DNA from: Paramarasmius palmivorus | Lineage: Eukaryota; Basidiomycota; Agaricomycetes; Agaricales; Marasmiaceae | DNA length: 64,000 nucleotides | NCBI GenBank assembly: GCA_037176845.1 | Contig: JAYKXP010000050.1 | Span: 248,001 to 312,000 of the forward strand | Reading direction: 5' to 3' | Part shown: positions 11,297 through 22,150 of the stretch, in pieces | Layout of the letters: each line of letters opens with the position of its first letter | How positions within the stretch are numbered: the stretch's first letter is position 1 | Made by a program: the position numbers and the translations under genes | Notes under the pieces: generated by a model | Seen by the model: only the letters and a program-made list of their open reading frames with translations | Told to the model about the DNA's origin: nothing | The model's database searches: none

Positions 11297-12762
11297 ATGT
11301 CGAAGCGCACCTTTAGAATCTTCGACGCAGAGGACCTTTTAGCTCACAAGTTCCTCTGCAAGCTGCTGGGTGTCACGAAATGGCAGGGTTTACGACATTA
11401 CAGGTTTCCTACCCGACCATCCTGGAGGAGACGATATTGTTCTAAAATACGCAGGGACCGACATAGGAGCCGTCATGCAGGACAAGACTGAGCATGAGCA
11501 CTCGGATGCAGCATATGAAATGATGGAGGAGTTCTGCATTGGTAGGCTGGGAAGCGATGAAAATGTTGTGGATGAAAGTACGTTCTCTGCGTGTTTGCCT
11601 GCGAACAACCCTGACCCATTCTAAACAGACTGGGTTGCAACCGATGATTTCCATCCAGACGACACCGAGGTTGACAAGGATTATGCCAAGCATCAATTCA
11701 TCGATTTGCGAAAGCCAATGCTCCGACAGGTGTGGGAGGCCAACTTCAGGTTTGACGCGTTGCCTTTCTCCATTGGACCCGTAGTTGATCTGGTTACAGC
11801 AAGCAATATTACCTCCGACAAATTCATCAGCCTCGACATGTCCCAGAACCCGCTCGTATGTTTGGGCCAGACTTTCTTGAGGTAATTTCGACTGTCTCAC
11901 AACTCATTGAAATGCTGAACCTTGGACAGGTATTCACACGTACGAACTGGTATGTCGTACCAATTGTCTGGCTACCAATAGCCACGTACCTCTTCCTACG
12001 CTCGGCATTCCAATTCACCATGCCTCTACCTTCATTCCTTTCGAATCCGGCTCTCCCCCTGTCGAAGCTTTCGCAAATACCCCCGGAAGCCTTTGGAAGC
12101 ACTATGATCTGTCTCTTTGTCGGCGCTTTCGTCTGGACCCTTCTTGAATATTTGCTCCATCGTTTCCTTTTCCATATTGACGAATACTTGCCTGACAAGC
12201 CCGCGTGGCTCACCCTACACTTCTTATTGCACGGTGTGCATCATTATCTTCCCATGGACAGGTAAGTCTAGTACTGTGTTTTGCCCGCACCTACTCATGG
12301 ATCCCGATTTCTAGGTTGCGTCTTGTCATGCCACCTCTTCTTTTTGCGACCCTCGAGTGGCCATTCACCCGCCTCGCGTACATCCTCTTTCCTGTTGCGG
12401 TTGCTAATGGGATCATCTCGGGTGCCTTCCTATTCTGTACGTCAAAAGCTACACCCGATGTTTCTAGCTTGGACTGACCAATTTCTTAGACGTGCTTTAT
12501 GACTGCATGCATTATGCGTACGTGGCTCGATTGGATTATTCGCTTCTAGTCTAACCTTGCTCCATAGACTTCACCACACACAACTCCCAACCTACTTGAG
12601 AGAGATGAAGAAATACCACCTTGGACACCACTATAAGAACTATGAACTCGGATTTGGCGTGACAAGTACGTTCTTTGATATACTATTCTATCCAGAGTCA
12701 TTCATCCTCGTTCTGCAGGTAAAGTTTGGGACATTGTGTTCAATACATATCTCCCTGTCTGA
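11297..12762 (+). CDS. SCS7: Sphingolipid fatty-acid 2-hydroxylase (cytochrome b5 fusion)
   Basis: This ER membrane enzyme 2-hydroxylates the very-long-chain fatty acid of ceramide. An N-terminal cytochrome b5 domain shows FLPDHPGGDD, with the heme-ligand HPGG, and the upstream text ASCWVSRNGRVYDITGF. The C-terminal fatty-acid-hydroxylase domain has the metal-binding histidine boxes LLHRFLFHID, HGVHHYLPMD, MHYALHH and HLGHHY, interleaved with hydrophobic segments (WYVVPIVWLPIATYL, MICLFVGAFVWTLLEY). The protein ends VWDIVFNTYLPV. Seven introns are inferred. From the ATG at 11297 the frame reads RIFDAEDLLAH and then runs out of phase before the b5 core; removing one base near 11348-11349 restores it. 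The rest is intact. Confidence 0.88.
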
Positions 12763-13029
12763 GTAGTGCCACCCTCAAAAATAATGTAGACTGTATAGAA
12801 TGCCGATGGTGAATGGGCGGAGTGGTGGTGGACTTTCTTGGTTGCTATAGCTAACGTACTTTAGGTCGATCCTTAATGAGAGCCTTTCCTTAATGATGAG
12901 AGTGCGATTTGACCACGTAGAACGATAGAATGGAGTGCCTCAGACCGAGTCCTTGACTCAGGCGCTTGATTGCACCGGCGTTAGCGCCGATGGCCGCGAG
13001 CAACGTCTTTGTCCGTCGCAACCATCTGC

Positions 13030-16000
13030 ATGCCCAAACTCAACTTCAACATCGACGAGGCAACGCTTCTCAGGTCCTACAAGCTATCTTCTTTGAATCC
13101 AGAGTACGAGCCATACATGCAAATGCACGTAACCGTCGTTGAAACTTTGCTAGGAAATGGGAAGACGTTGACCATGACCTGGAAGATTCATTAGCAGGTG
13201 CTTTGACGAATACAGGCGGAGAGCGAGAAGGAGATCCATTGGGTATTGGTTCAGATGTTAAGTGAGTCGCATTAGTGGTCAAACACGAGCATCTCTTAAC
13301 TGTATCATAACCTACAGCGTGAAGGACATGGACATGGAATCGAGTTCGTGAAATCTGCATCAGCGACCCTGGCAATTACTCACACAGAAGGATAGAGGCT
13401 TCTGTGCTTATCACCTCCAAATCATTCGACCCAAAAGCTTTCTTGTCGGTAGTACACCCAAATGCAACTTACCAAGATCTCGCAGCAGGCATTGCGAACC
13501 TCCAGGCCTCGATCGACGCTCGGTCCGAAGCTATCAGAATCCTGGTAGAAGAAAACTTTGATCGCTTTGTTGCTGTGAAAGCTTCAACTGACGGTGCGTG
13601 ATTCTGATTCTCGACACTTCTAAAGCCCATTTATTTACTTTCACCTCAAACTAGCGTTGTACACGGAAATGAAGGACGGACTACTCGAACCATCTACGGA
13701 ATATGCGTCAAAACCTCTACGTGACGAACTTAAACGTACGTGACGTATATCAATCACTCAAAGTAATGGTTCGCTGAGAGCAAGCGTTCAGAGGCTGCCG
13801 TCAAGGCTAATCAAGTGTTTTTGCCGGTGCTCGAGAAACGCTTCCAAAGCGCAAAAGTTAAGGACAACTATGGGAGTCTTTGAACGTTCGAAGTTTTTCT
13901 TCAATCTACCAGGGTTTATTATAGAATCCATAGAGGCTGTAAGTCCCTGGAACGAAAGTGTTATACCCGTATGTTGATATCGTTTAGGGTCGATACGACC
14001 TTGCGATGAGAGACTACAAAAAGGGCAAATTTCTTTTGGAATCGCGCCCAGGACAGCTTCTGCCTATCAGTATTCCGAAAGATGGACGTGCATCAGCGTC
14101 GGCCGAGCAACAACAGAAACGAATACTGGAGAAAGTATGGGGAAGCGTCGAGAAAGCAATGGGAGAAATGAAGAATGTCCTCATGGCGCAGTTACAAGAT
14201 CATAATCGAAGTATCGAGGAGCATGAAAAGACACTCGAGTAAGTACATTCTCTAACCTTTCCGAATGACGATTAATGAATGTGTTTCAGGCTTCTTTTAG
14301 AGCTATCCTCGAACGATGATCCGATGTGGACGTATTTCGACAGCCAGCATAAGCATATTCTGGATCAGATGAATAAAGCCTATAGATCGTCAGTTGTTGC
14401 AGTGAATGGTATGTTTCTGTGCTTGCTATGATATACATTTTCTCATGGCTTTTCTATAGTTGCTCGGGAGAGAAATGAGCCAGAAATCTCAGGGCCTGAA
14501 TCGTTGGCCCTCGTTTTGGCCACCAATCTCCAATTATCCATTGCTGCATTGGAAGCGAAGCGGTCTGACACTGTTGTCGGTAGGATCCTTCTGTTTCAAT
14601 CCACACCATTGAGATTGAATTATCATTCAGCTAAATCCCCCGGCGAACCGGTATGGCAGACAGTCTTAGAGCTGGTAAAGAACGTCTCGGAAAATATGGT
14701 GTCGTCATTGCCCAACTTTTGGAAAATATCCTCTAGCTTCATCGAAGGAAAGTTCAAGAAGGTGCGTCCTACCAAGCTTTATCAGCACTGAAGCTCAATT
14801 GTTTTGGTAGTTTCAAACGTCCTCGGGGAAACGTCGTAGTCCTACTCAGTGCAAAATCATGGCTCTTGACATCGTAAAGCTTTATGTGACTCTCATTTCG
14901 GAATTCTTCACACTCTCTGATATGGCAGTCATGGCTTCCCCTAACGCCTCCCATAGCTCCGCTCCCCTAGCACCTGTTAACGCGACCTCTTTCACCACCG
15001 CCCACTATCTCATGAAGATTCTTGGGGAAATTCAGGAGTGCGTGAACGAGCTAAATTCGATGGAAATATCGAATGAAGTATCCTCGAGCCTAAGGGGTCT
15101 CTTGGAGAGCGCCAAGTGGCGTTTTGAGGATATTCTTGTCACAGTATGGATGCGAGGTATGCACTTCATCTGTCTCGCAAACAGCCGTGTTAAATGAATG
15201 ATCTTCAGATGCAAATCTGTTTTACCACTTGGAATCATGGCTCCCCAGTCCTTCTGATCCGTCCGCCACGCATTATCTCACGCAAATGGAGCTCTTTCAA
15301 AGACATGTCACCACTGCTGCCTTCAAACTTGCCGGTGGCGTCGACCTTTCGTCTTCATCTCTCACAAAGCCCCTCAAGCAGAATCCGATCCCCTCCGCGT
15401 TCGTCAGTAAAATCACGAAAGCTTTCCTGGATGTTCTTTACGCCTTTTTGGACGGCCTCGTGCATTTAGCTTCGGAAGAATCTCCGAGCGCTTCGGGGAC
15501 ACGACCTATCGCTGCTGCAGCCACAGCAAACACAACCAACCCAGTCGAACTTTTGGATCTTTCCGAGCCAGTTGAGTTTCTCAAGTACGGTGCCTTTTCA
15601 TATCTAACAAAGATTAGGACATTCGACTTTTATTGGTTCTCTCCAACTTCGGCCATTTGGCAGCGTCAATTTTCCCCAGTATGATTACTCAACTGGAAAG
15701 CGCTTTTGGAGTTGTGATCACAGATGATAGACAGGTGTGTTACCTCCTCGGTTCAGTTTTTCCGATTTACCAATAGCCCCGATACTTCAAAGACTCTAAT
15801 GACTGTTGTGCACGAACTGGACAAAACCTTATTTGAGGGATATGCGAAACCGCGAGCCTCGGTTGCTACAGGCCTGCTCCGCAGTGGAATTTTAGACGAA
15901 GAAATGGACTGGTACGAGACCCCCCAGCCAAGAGGTCGGCCTACAATTTTCTTATCTTCCTCAGAAACTCACATTATGGCAGACATCAGACCCTATATGT

Positions 16001-16515
16001 ACGAGACCTTGATGTACCTTGTCGGCGTTCACGCGCAGGTTAGCAGCGCAGCAGAAGGTCTCCTGGAAAGGACCCTAAAATACTTAGCCGAGGAATTAGC
16101 TGATGAAGCCTTGCGGTGCTTCAAGCAGGTCAAACGGTTCGGCATGGGCGGAATGCTCCGCGTAAGTTTCTCGTGTACCGTTACGAGGGCTCGCTTTGAC
16201 TCAATTCGGTGTTTTTAGGCAACCCTTGAGATTGAATTCATGCACCAGACGCTTGGAAAATACGTCAGTCCATCAGCCGCAAAGACACTTTCTGATCTCT
16301 ACTCCAAAATCTCCCAAGCGTACGCACGCCGCCCCGGAGACGAGAACCTACAGAGCCATCTCGACGGCGTCAAGAAGACTCTGGCAGACACGAGACGTGC
16401 AACGGGAATCGAGTTCTTATGTTTCCGTCAGACCAAATCTTCTAGTCGGTCGGGTACCTCCAAAGTTCGGGAGAAGGACCCAGCACGGTCAACGGCGGGA
16501 AGAAAACAAGAGTAG
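13030..16515 (+). CDS. SEC5: Exocyst subunit SEC5 (EXOC2)
   Basis: SEC5 belongs to the octameric exocyst that tethers secretory vesicles at growth sites, in fungi mainly the hyphal tip. The start [20 protein letters not shown] leads through [13 protein letters not shown] to the diagnostic [19 protein letters not shown] and [20 protein letters not shown]. It continues into the coiled-coil and helical-rod region ([37 protein letters not shown]), and the C-terminal half ends in a basic Ser/Arg tail. About twelve introns are implied. Three single-base shifts disturb the frame: an extra A in AAA at 13836-13838, a missing G at a donor near 15585, and an extra C in CCCC at 15777-15780. A dead copy of an essential gene is unlikely, so sequence error is favoured. 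It converges on RMD1. Confidence 0.88.
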
Positions 16516-16718
16516 TCACGGTGGATGTCTGAATGATAATTTATTAATCCGGAGATGTACCTGTAGATGTATATGTGTGCCTGTGCTGTATTACAATGGA
16601 TATAATGGAATCATTACGACCGTCAATATACCGTCAGATGTCCATATCAGAAGAAAAACATGTATCTGCGAGAGGGAGTGCTGTAAACGCCGCGACCAAC
16701 GGGACCGTCGCTTAGTAC

Positions 16719-18686
16719 CTAAGACAAAAGATCTACTAATATGGTGACAATTCCCAGCACTGACAGGAACTCAATAGTCTGATATGCGTCATAGGGCGGG
16801 GAAACATACCTATCTCAATACCAATCAACGCGATTACTATTTGTTCTAAACGTTCCGCATGTTTGCTCGAAACGGACTCCTTCAGAAGTTGAAGCATATC
16901 TTGGAGTACCTGATATCAAATTGGTCAATCCTGTCCCAGACTTCAGGGAAAGCGGGAATTACATACCTCAACACGAGTGTTCAACAAATTAATTCGCTGA
17001 GGAATTTCGAGGTAGCTTCTCGCTGCATCATACAACGGCTGTTGATCAGGGTAACTCTGTTGATTCGTGATACGTGTTCGTTAGCTGGGAGATAGAAGAT
17101 TGATTGTTTTCGCAACGTGTGCGATACCCACCCAAAAGACTTCCTGTAAAAGCTTTGAGTCAGTATTAATCTGATAGGGAAAATGTTAATACTTACAGGC
17201 GAGTCCAGAACAGAACCAACGGTGTTAATATTGGTCCTCAATAAGAATAGTTGGCCTATTTGCTGCATAATCTCTTGATAACATCGGAATAAGGCTATCA
17301 GGAATGGTGAGGGAAGGTTTGTCGTACCTTTGTGAGGCATCCCAATTTTCCCAGTCTCACTAATGATCTCGGGGATGTCCTTGGTCTCCTCTATAGTATT
17401 CGATATCAGTTTCTCAAACTGTTACCGGAGTTAGGCGTTAGTCGGAGAAAGAGGTGGATGTCAAACGCACAAGGGAGATTTTGACGGATTGTGCGAGTGC
17501 ATGTGAAAGAGAAAGCTTTGTCCTGTGATGATTTAGTAGAAAGACGGACCATGATGGGTAATACATACATATAACTTGAACCCTTTCGCAAAGTGATAAC
17601 ATCGTTGTAAATCCTACGTCGGATGATTATTATGAAGTGCGCAACAGTTTATTTTGACTCACCTACTGTAGTTGGCATAATAATAGTTCAAATCCTCCAT
17701 CTCGACATCCTCTGGGGCTGTCCAGAATACATGAGGTTCAGTTGGGTGTGAACCGGGGAGAGAAACTTACCGAGCTTCTCGACCTCAAATCGTTTTCTGA
17801 TTTGGTGAGACTAGATGTCATAGCAAAAAGCGGCTCGCTTACAAGGAAGAAAGGAGGCGCCTTTCTTGTGCCTCCGACATGCCCCATATCACGACCGTAC
17901 CATATTGGAAGAGGAATATTTCTGCTTCACTGCTTGCTGCTTCAAATCTGCTCTTCTTCTTGATCGTTCCCATTTCGTTCCCACCATTAGATCGTAGCTC
18001 GGGTACACCAAGAAGGTCGCCTTCACGGGGCTGACTGCTGGAGTTGGGTGCTTCTTCGTCATTGGAGGGCCCGACGTAGCTATAGGGAGAATATATTACT
18101 TCGTCGATAAGTTTGGGGTTTGTGTGGTAAGCCGCTTTCCGAGCATTTAAAAACTTCATGACATCGTCCATACGAAAAGAGCTGTAGGGCATGTTAGCGA
18201 GGAAGAGGGATGAGGTTCACGCAGCTCACCTCGCGTGGCATAGGCAGTGACCCTGGGCAACGATTTTGCTTTCTTTTTGGTCAACCTTAGAGCATCGCGG
18301 CGCGCCGTTCCTTCTGGAATTAGAGATATTTGATTGTAGACCTAAGGACTTGAGATCAGCAATTCTGACAGCAGTATTTTTCTTTCGTACCTCCACATCT
18401 TCCCCTTCGTCCGAATCCTCGTCAATGTCACCTTCATCGCTGTCTCCGGTGGTAGCAGTAGCAGTTTCATCTTGAATGTCCGACAAGTAAGCACGCTTTC
18501 CTCTTCCCTTTACGTCTATAACAGGCGGTTCTGGTTGCTCAGGAAGGACCTTGAGCTTCCCTACAAACCAATTTCCGAAATTAGGGTCATGTTAAACAAA
18601 TACTGTATTTGATAACACATACCAGCAACTTTGGTCGACCTATTGGCACCTCTTGCCTTGGGTTCATTGCTAGACTCTGGAGGCAT
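16719..18686 (-). CDS. RMD1: RMD1/Sif-type DUF155 protein
   Basis: This is a member of the Rmd1/Rmd8/RMND1 family (DUF155), membrane-anchored proteins linked to mitochondria or to meiotic nuclear division. Fourteen exons were traced. The protein has a basic/acidic N-terminus, then PRVTAYATR, FLNARKAAYHTNPKLIDEVI, and the family signature EIFLFQYGTVVIWGM. It goes on with KRFEVEKL, MEDLNYYYANYS, HALAQSVKISLFE, INTVGSVLDSPEVFW, YLEIPQRINLLNTRVEVLQD, and a final hydrophobic anchor GIVTILVDLLS. The residues EVFW come from a 12-nt microexon at 17132-17143. One phase conflict near 18230-18232, at a donor after ATR, implies one missing base. The acidic stretch DSDEGDIDEDSDEGED near residue 60 is probably disordered. 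Confidence 0.87.
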
Positions 18687-18935
18687 GTTTACGCTTCCTG
18701 GGTCTTCCTGAGGTGGTCAAAGGATAGGACGAATCTCAGCCTGTTACCGAGCTGCGTCACAGGCGATGTTCCAGAAGGTTGCCACGTGACTTCCTTACTG
18801 TAAGCGCAGTGCGCACCCTTTCACCATAAGGGAGCGTGGCCGACGAGCGGCACGGCCCGCTACTGCTTTGCCATCGAGGGCGACTGTGACTGGTAAAAAT
18901 GCCATACTAAAAAAATTATGAACAACGAAACTCAC

Positions 18936-18979
18936 GCGCCTGCTCGTCGCCCAGCCTTCGGCTGGCTCCTCGCAGGCGC
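18936..18979. repeat. Nested hairpin
   Basis: Two nested inverted repeats lie in 44 nt: an outer 8-bp pair (GCGCCTGC with GCAGGCGC) and an inner 6-bp pair (CCAGCC with GGCTGG) around a TTC loop. It sits just upstream of the RMD1 start region at the edge of the accessory island. It could form in DNA or RNA; its function is unknown. Confidence 0.55.
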
Positions 18980-19075
18980 AGGGCAGATCTGTGGATTCTT
19001 ACATTGTCAATCAGATGCACAAAAGAATGCTCTGATTTTCATTCGGAATTAACTAGTCTACATAGCAACTTGAAT

Positions 19076-20014
19076 CTATATGATGATACAGCCCAATCTC
19101 CTGTAAGAGGGCGCCAGACAATTCACCTCGAAAAAGGAAGCCAAAGAAGCGTAACTCTGATGTTGAGGACTTTGATGAAAAATCTTACTCACGTTCGGGA
19201 TCACGTAGACGTCTCGCTTCAGTACCGCATCCACCGAGTTAGGAAGCTCGTCCTCCATGTGAAACGTGAGCGGAAAGGTCTGCGTCTCGCGATGGACACC
19301 AACGGACAAAACGTGAGTGGAGGTATTTAATCTTTCGACAAGAATCCCACTCGCGGGAAAGGTCTTCCTCAGAGACGAGTGCGGTACACGACTATCAAAA
19401 ACATGTGGGCCAACGGAGACCGTTGGCGGGCACAAGCCCGAGGTACAATTCTTACCTGGCTCGCACAGGTCTTCCTGCTCCTTATTCACGTGACTGATTT
19501 TTTTTTTCAAATAGCGGCAAACAAAGGTAGCGCTTGCGTTAGCGCCTGGGTGTCCAGATCGAATGGAACTGCGTATATACGGTACAGTACTAGCTTCATC
19601 TCCTAAGATACAGATATCTGTTAGAGTATAGCGATATGTATGAGCCCGCTTCAAAAGTGCCTGCGTAATGGTCCACAACAAGTAATTATCTATCAGTGGT
19701 CCATTTGGTGAGGGAAGATCGATGATTGGGGGCCCCCCAAATGTATTATAGAAAGTTTGACAATACAACTTGCAAATGGCTGACTCGACTTTTTGAAAGT
19801 CTTCAATGCTAAATTGGTCTGAAAGATTGCGAGAAGTTCGCAACTCGTGAAACTCGTCTGCACTGGGCCACTGGCGGACAACTTCCTGCATGCGCAGAAT
19901 GTATACTGCGCGAGCGTTTAGCATAGAAGCTGCCACTCCCTGATTGGTCTTCCACCAGGTATAAAACCAAGGCCAACGATTCCAGGTAAGTAACTGTATT
20001 GTGGTTCCTGACAA
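19076..20014 (-). CDS. Orphan open frame, unrecognised
   Basis: A frame of about 312 codons stays open on the minus strand without an ATG at its head. A splice-acceptor-like CAG sits just at its start, so an upstream exon is possible. The text includes WNRWPWFYTWWKTNQGV, EFHELRTSRNLSDQFS and TQALLKRAHTYRYTLTDICI, which look protein-like. The part after about residue 150 (VPYIRSSIRSGHP onward) looks less so and may include unspliced introns. I recognise no domain. It lies next to transposon debris, so a lineage-specific or element-derived gene are both possible. Confidence 0.35.
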   Translation of the reverse strand: MSGTTIQLLTWNRWPWFYTWWKTNQGVAASMLNARAVYILRMQEVVRQWPSADEFHELRTSRNLSDQFSIEDFQKVESAICKLYCQTFYNTFGGPPIIDLPSPNGPLIDNYLLWTITQALLKRAHTYRYTLTDICILGDEASTVPYIRSSIRSGHPGANASATFVCRYLKKKISHVNKEQEDLCEPGKNCTSGLCPPTVSVGPHVFDSRVPHSSLRKTFPASGILVERLNTSTHVLSVGVHRETQTFPLTFHMEDELPNSVDAVLKRDVYVIPNVSKIFHQSPQHQSYASLASFFEVNCLAPSYRRLGCIII

Positions 20015-20582
20015 GACACAATGCCGTGAAGTTGGGAAATCTTATCTAATCAGGGCGGAGTTTCAATTCCAATGGCCTACGTAGCGTTTAACTTTGCCCT
20101 AAGCCAACATCCAACCAACACCACCACTCTGAAGTTGAATAAGCGCAAAGCATCCTTGTCCATCTCTGACGATATATATGGTCCTGGAGAATCTGCTGAC
20201 ACATATTTACCTATATGGCTCTATGGTACCGGCAGTTTGAATGGCTGCTAGAGCCTAGAGGCTTTCAACGACCTCAATCAACGACTTCTACTTATCGCAG
20301 CAAGACTGGACGCATCCCGGACGCCGTTTACCGTTCCAAAGAGGGCCCATCGAAGACAAGGATATGTTGGAATCTTGGTCCCATGTCGTACTGATTGCGT
20401 TGAGTATGGTATGTGTCTTTTTCTCTTTGAAAGATTCTCATTTATTGAACTATAGATATTACACTAGTATCATATGTTCCCACCACTCTTGTTGCGACGT
20501 TCAGTGGATCAAGACGATCATCTTCTGCCACCAACTCCGGCTCAATACCCCTTTCCAGTGTTGTTCCAGTGATTCCTGATCG

Positions 20583-22150
20583 TCACGGTAACCTCGCAAT
20601 AATCGTATGTTGTCTCTGCCTCGCCTTGCCCTGGATGACGTTGGTCTTCATGTAGCTGGATATTGGCTCAACGGGAATCATGGCTTCATCCAGTCCTGTG
20701 AGACGTGTAGCCTTGGTACGATTTAATTTCACAAGGATATACAGTGGCGGATATTGTAGTTCCACAATGTGGTCTTTTGGCAATGCAGGTTCGTTGAGGC
20801 CCAAGACAATGCCAACAACCACACGACGTACACCGTTGGTGACACCCAACGAGATGTTGCTTGACGTGATTCGATGCCATCCGATGCCATCTGAGAAATT
20901 TGATGTCTGCCGATATTCACCTGACGTATACTCAGAAAATATATCTGGGACTTTACAGAATGGACAGAGGAACTTGGAAAAACACGTTGAAAAGTTTTCG
21001 AGCTCGCCGCTGGTCCGTGCGCGAGTCAGGGTCAAATTGACTTCGGAGACACTTTCTCCCACGTCCCATTCTTTCCCTCCAACCACCACCATCTCCTCTT
21101 CCCGACCTATCCCAACCTCTATAGCCGCTGGAATGGTGTAGGACATGCATTTGGGATGACGGAATAGCAAATTCTTGGTATGTTTTGGGTTCAATGCTTT
21201 GATTTGTATTGAATTCTCACGGCAAGGCTTGTATAGGCTCGTTCCTCTACCGGTACTCCCAGAACGTTCAAGTTGCAGTAAGTCATGGAGAGTTATTTAA
21301 TTCCTGTCACCAACCTCACATTATCACATTATATAGGATCTCGTCGCATAAGAAGAGTAGGAGCACAGCCAGCGGTAGATCAGACAGTGCCCGTTGGAGA
21401 ACGCAGCCTCGCCAGGACTTGTATGTCGGTTTCGGAAATGGTTGGGAGTTGGAATCTGGGGACGGCAGGACACAGGGTTTAGAGCATCAGTTTCATTGGG
21501 GGTAAGAGCTTTGGGGTTCGTTCGGGGTTCGTTAGCTGGGCCATACTTGTCGGAAACTGGATGTATCATACTTAGTAGTATGTTGTTGAATATATTCATT
21601 TTACACTAATAAACGTTAAGCCCTAGGGTGAACCGGAGCAGGAAAACCCATATATAGCCGATTGTCAGAATCTATCAGGTAACATCTAATAGCATCGGAT
21701 AACGTCCGCGAAAACTCCCACTTAAGGATGACATTCGACACCATCCGATGTTATACGACAGATGGGCTGGGCATCGAATCGCGTCGGATAGCGTCCAATA
21801 AAACCCCACTGGGGGTGACATCTAGGCCAGTCTCGATGTTGGTTGTGACCATCACCTTAATACCTCCGAGAGCTAATGCTATCTTCTCCAGCCGATCTCT
21901 AATCTTCCTTTGTCCTTCTGTTGACTTCCTTTCTGCCAGTGCAATCTGCTCCTCGATAGTCAAGGGACCATCTCGAGTGGTGTCTTCAGTGGTGCATGTA
22001 AAGAGCCGCTCTCCAGTACAGCGGCAGTGTTCCTCGACGGCGGATCGTTCCATGATATCCGCACGGAGTGTCGCGGGGTGATGAGCGATGCATGTTTCCA
22101 CGGGCCTTCAACATCGAGGCTGTCACAAGGGTTCAGGATTAACAAATCTA
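20583..22150 (-). pseudogene. Helitron-type PIF1-like helicase fragment, broken and interrupted
   Basis: Read on the minus strand, the 5' piece gives ASLITPRHSVRISWND, then after a frame change EEHCRCTGERLFTCTTEDTT, then GPLTIEEQIALAERK and ALGGIKVMVTTNIETGLDV. The 3' piece, beginning near 20844, gives TNGVRRVVVGIVLGLNEPAL, VELQYPPLYILVKLNRTKAT and GLDEAMIPVEP. Joined, GLDV-TNG is the conserved stretch before the last helicase motifs of Helitron/PIF1 proteins. The two pieces are separated by the 969-bp inverted-repeat element described next. The catalytic N-terminal half and the final motif are missing, and at least one frameshift is present, so this is a dead remnant. The identity rests on my recollection of the family text, not on a search. 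Confidence 0.72.
20845..21813. mobile_element. 969-bp inverted-repeat (MITE-like) element inserted in the helicase
   Basis: Both ends begin CCCA when read inward. The 44-nt ends are imperfect inverted copies sharing blocks such as GATTCGATGCC and CCGATGCC/CCGACGC. Exactly at the borders a 7-bp direct repeat, GGTGACA (20838-20844 and 21814-21820), is present; removing the element and one repeat restores the helicase reading GLDVTNG. No transposase is recognisable inside, so it is non-autonomous. A second copy of the right-end block occurs internally at about 21692-21734. The superfamily is undecided: the target duplication is 7 bp as seen, and 8 or 9 with mismatches would suit hAT or Mutator. 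Confidence 0.72.
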
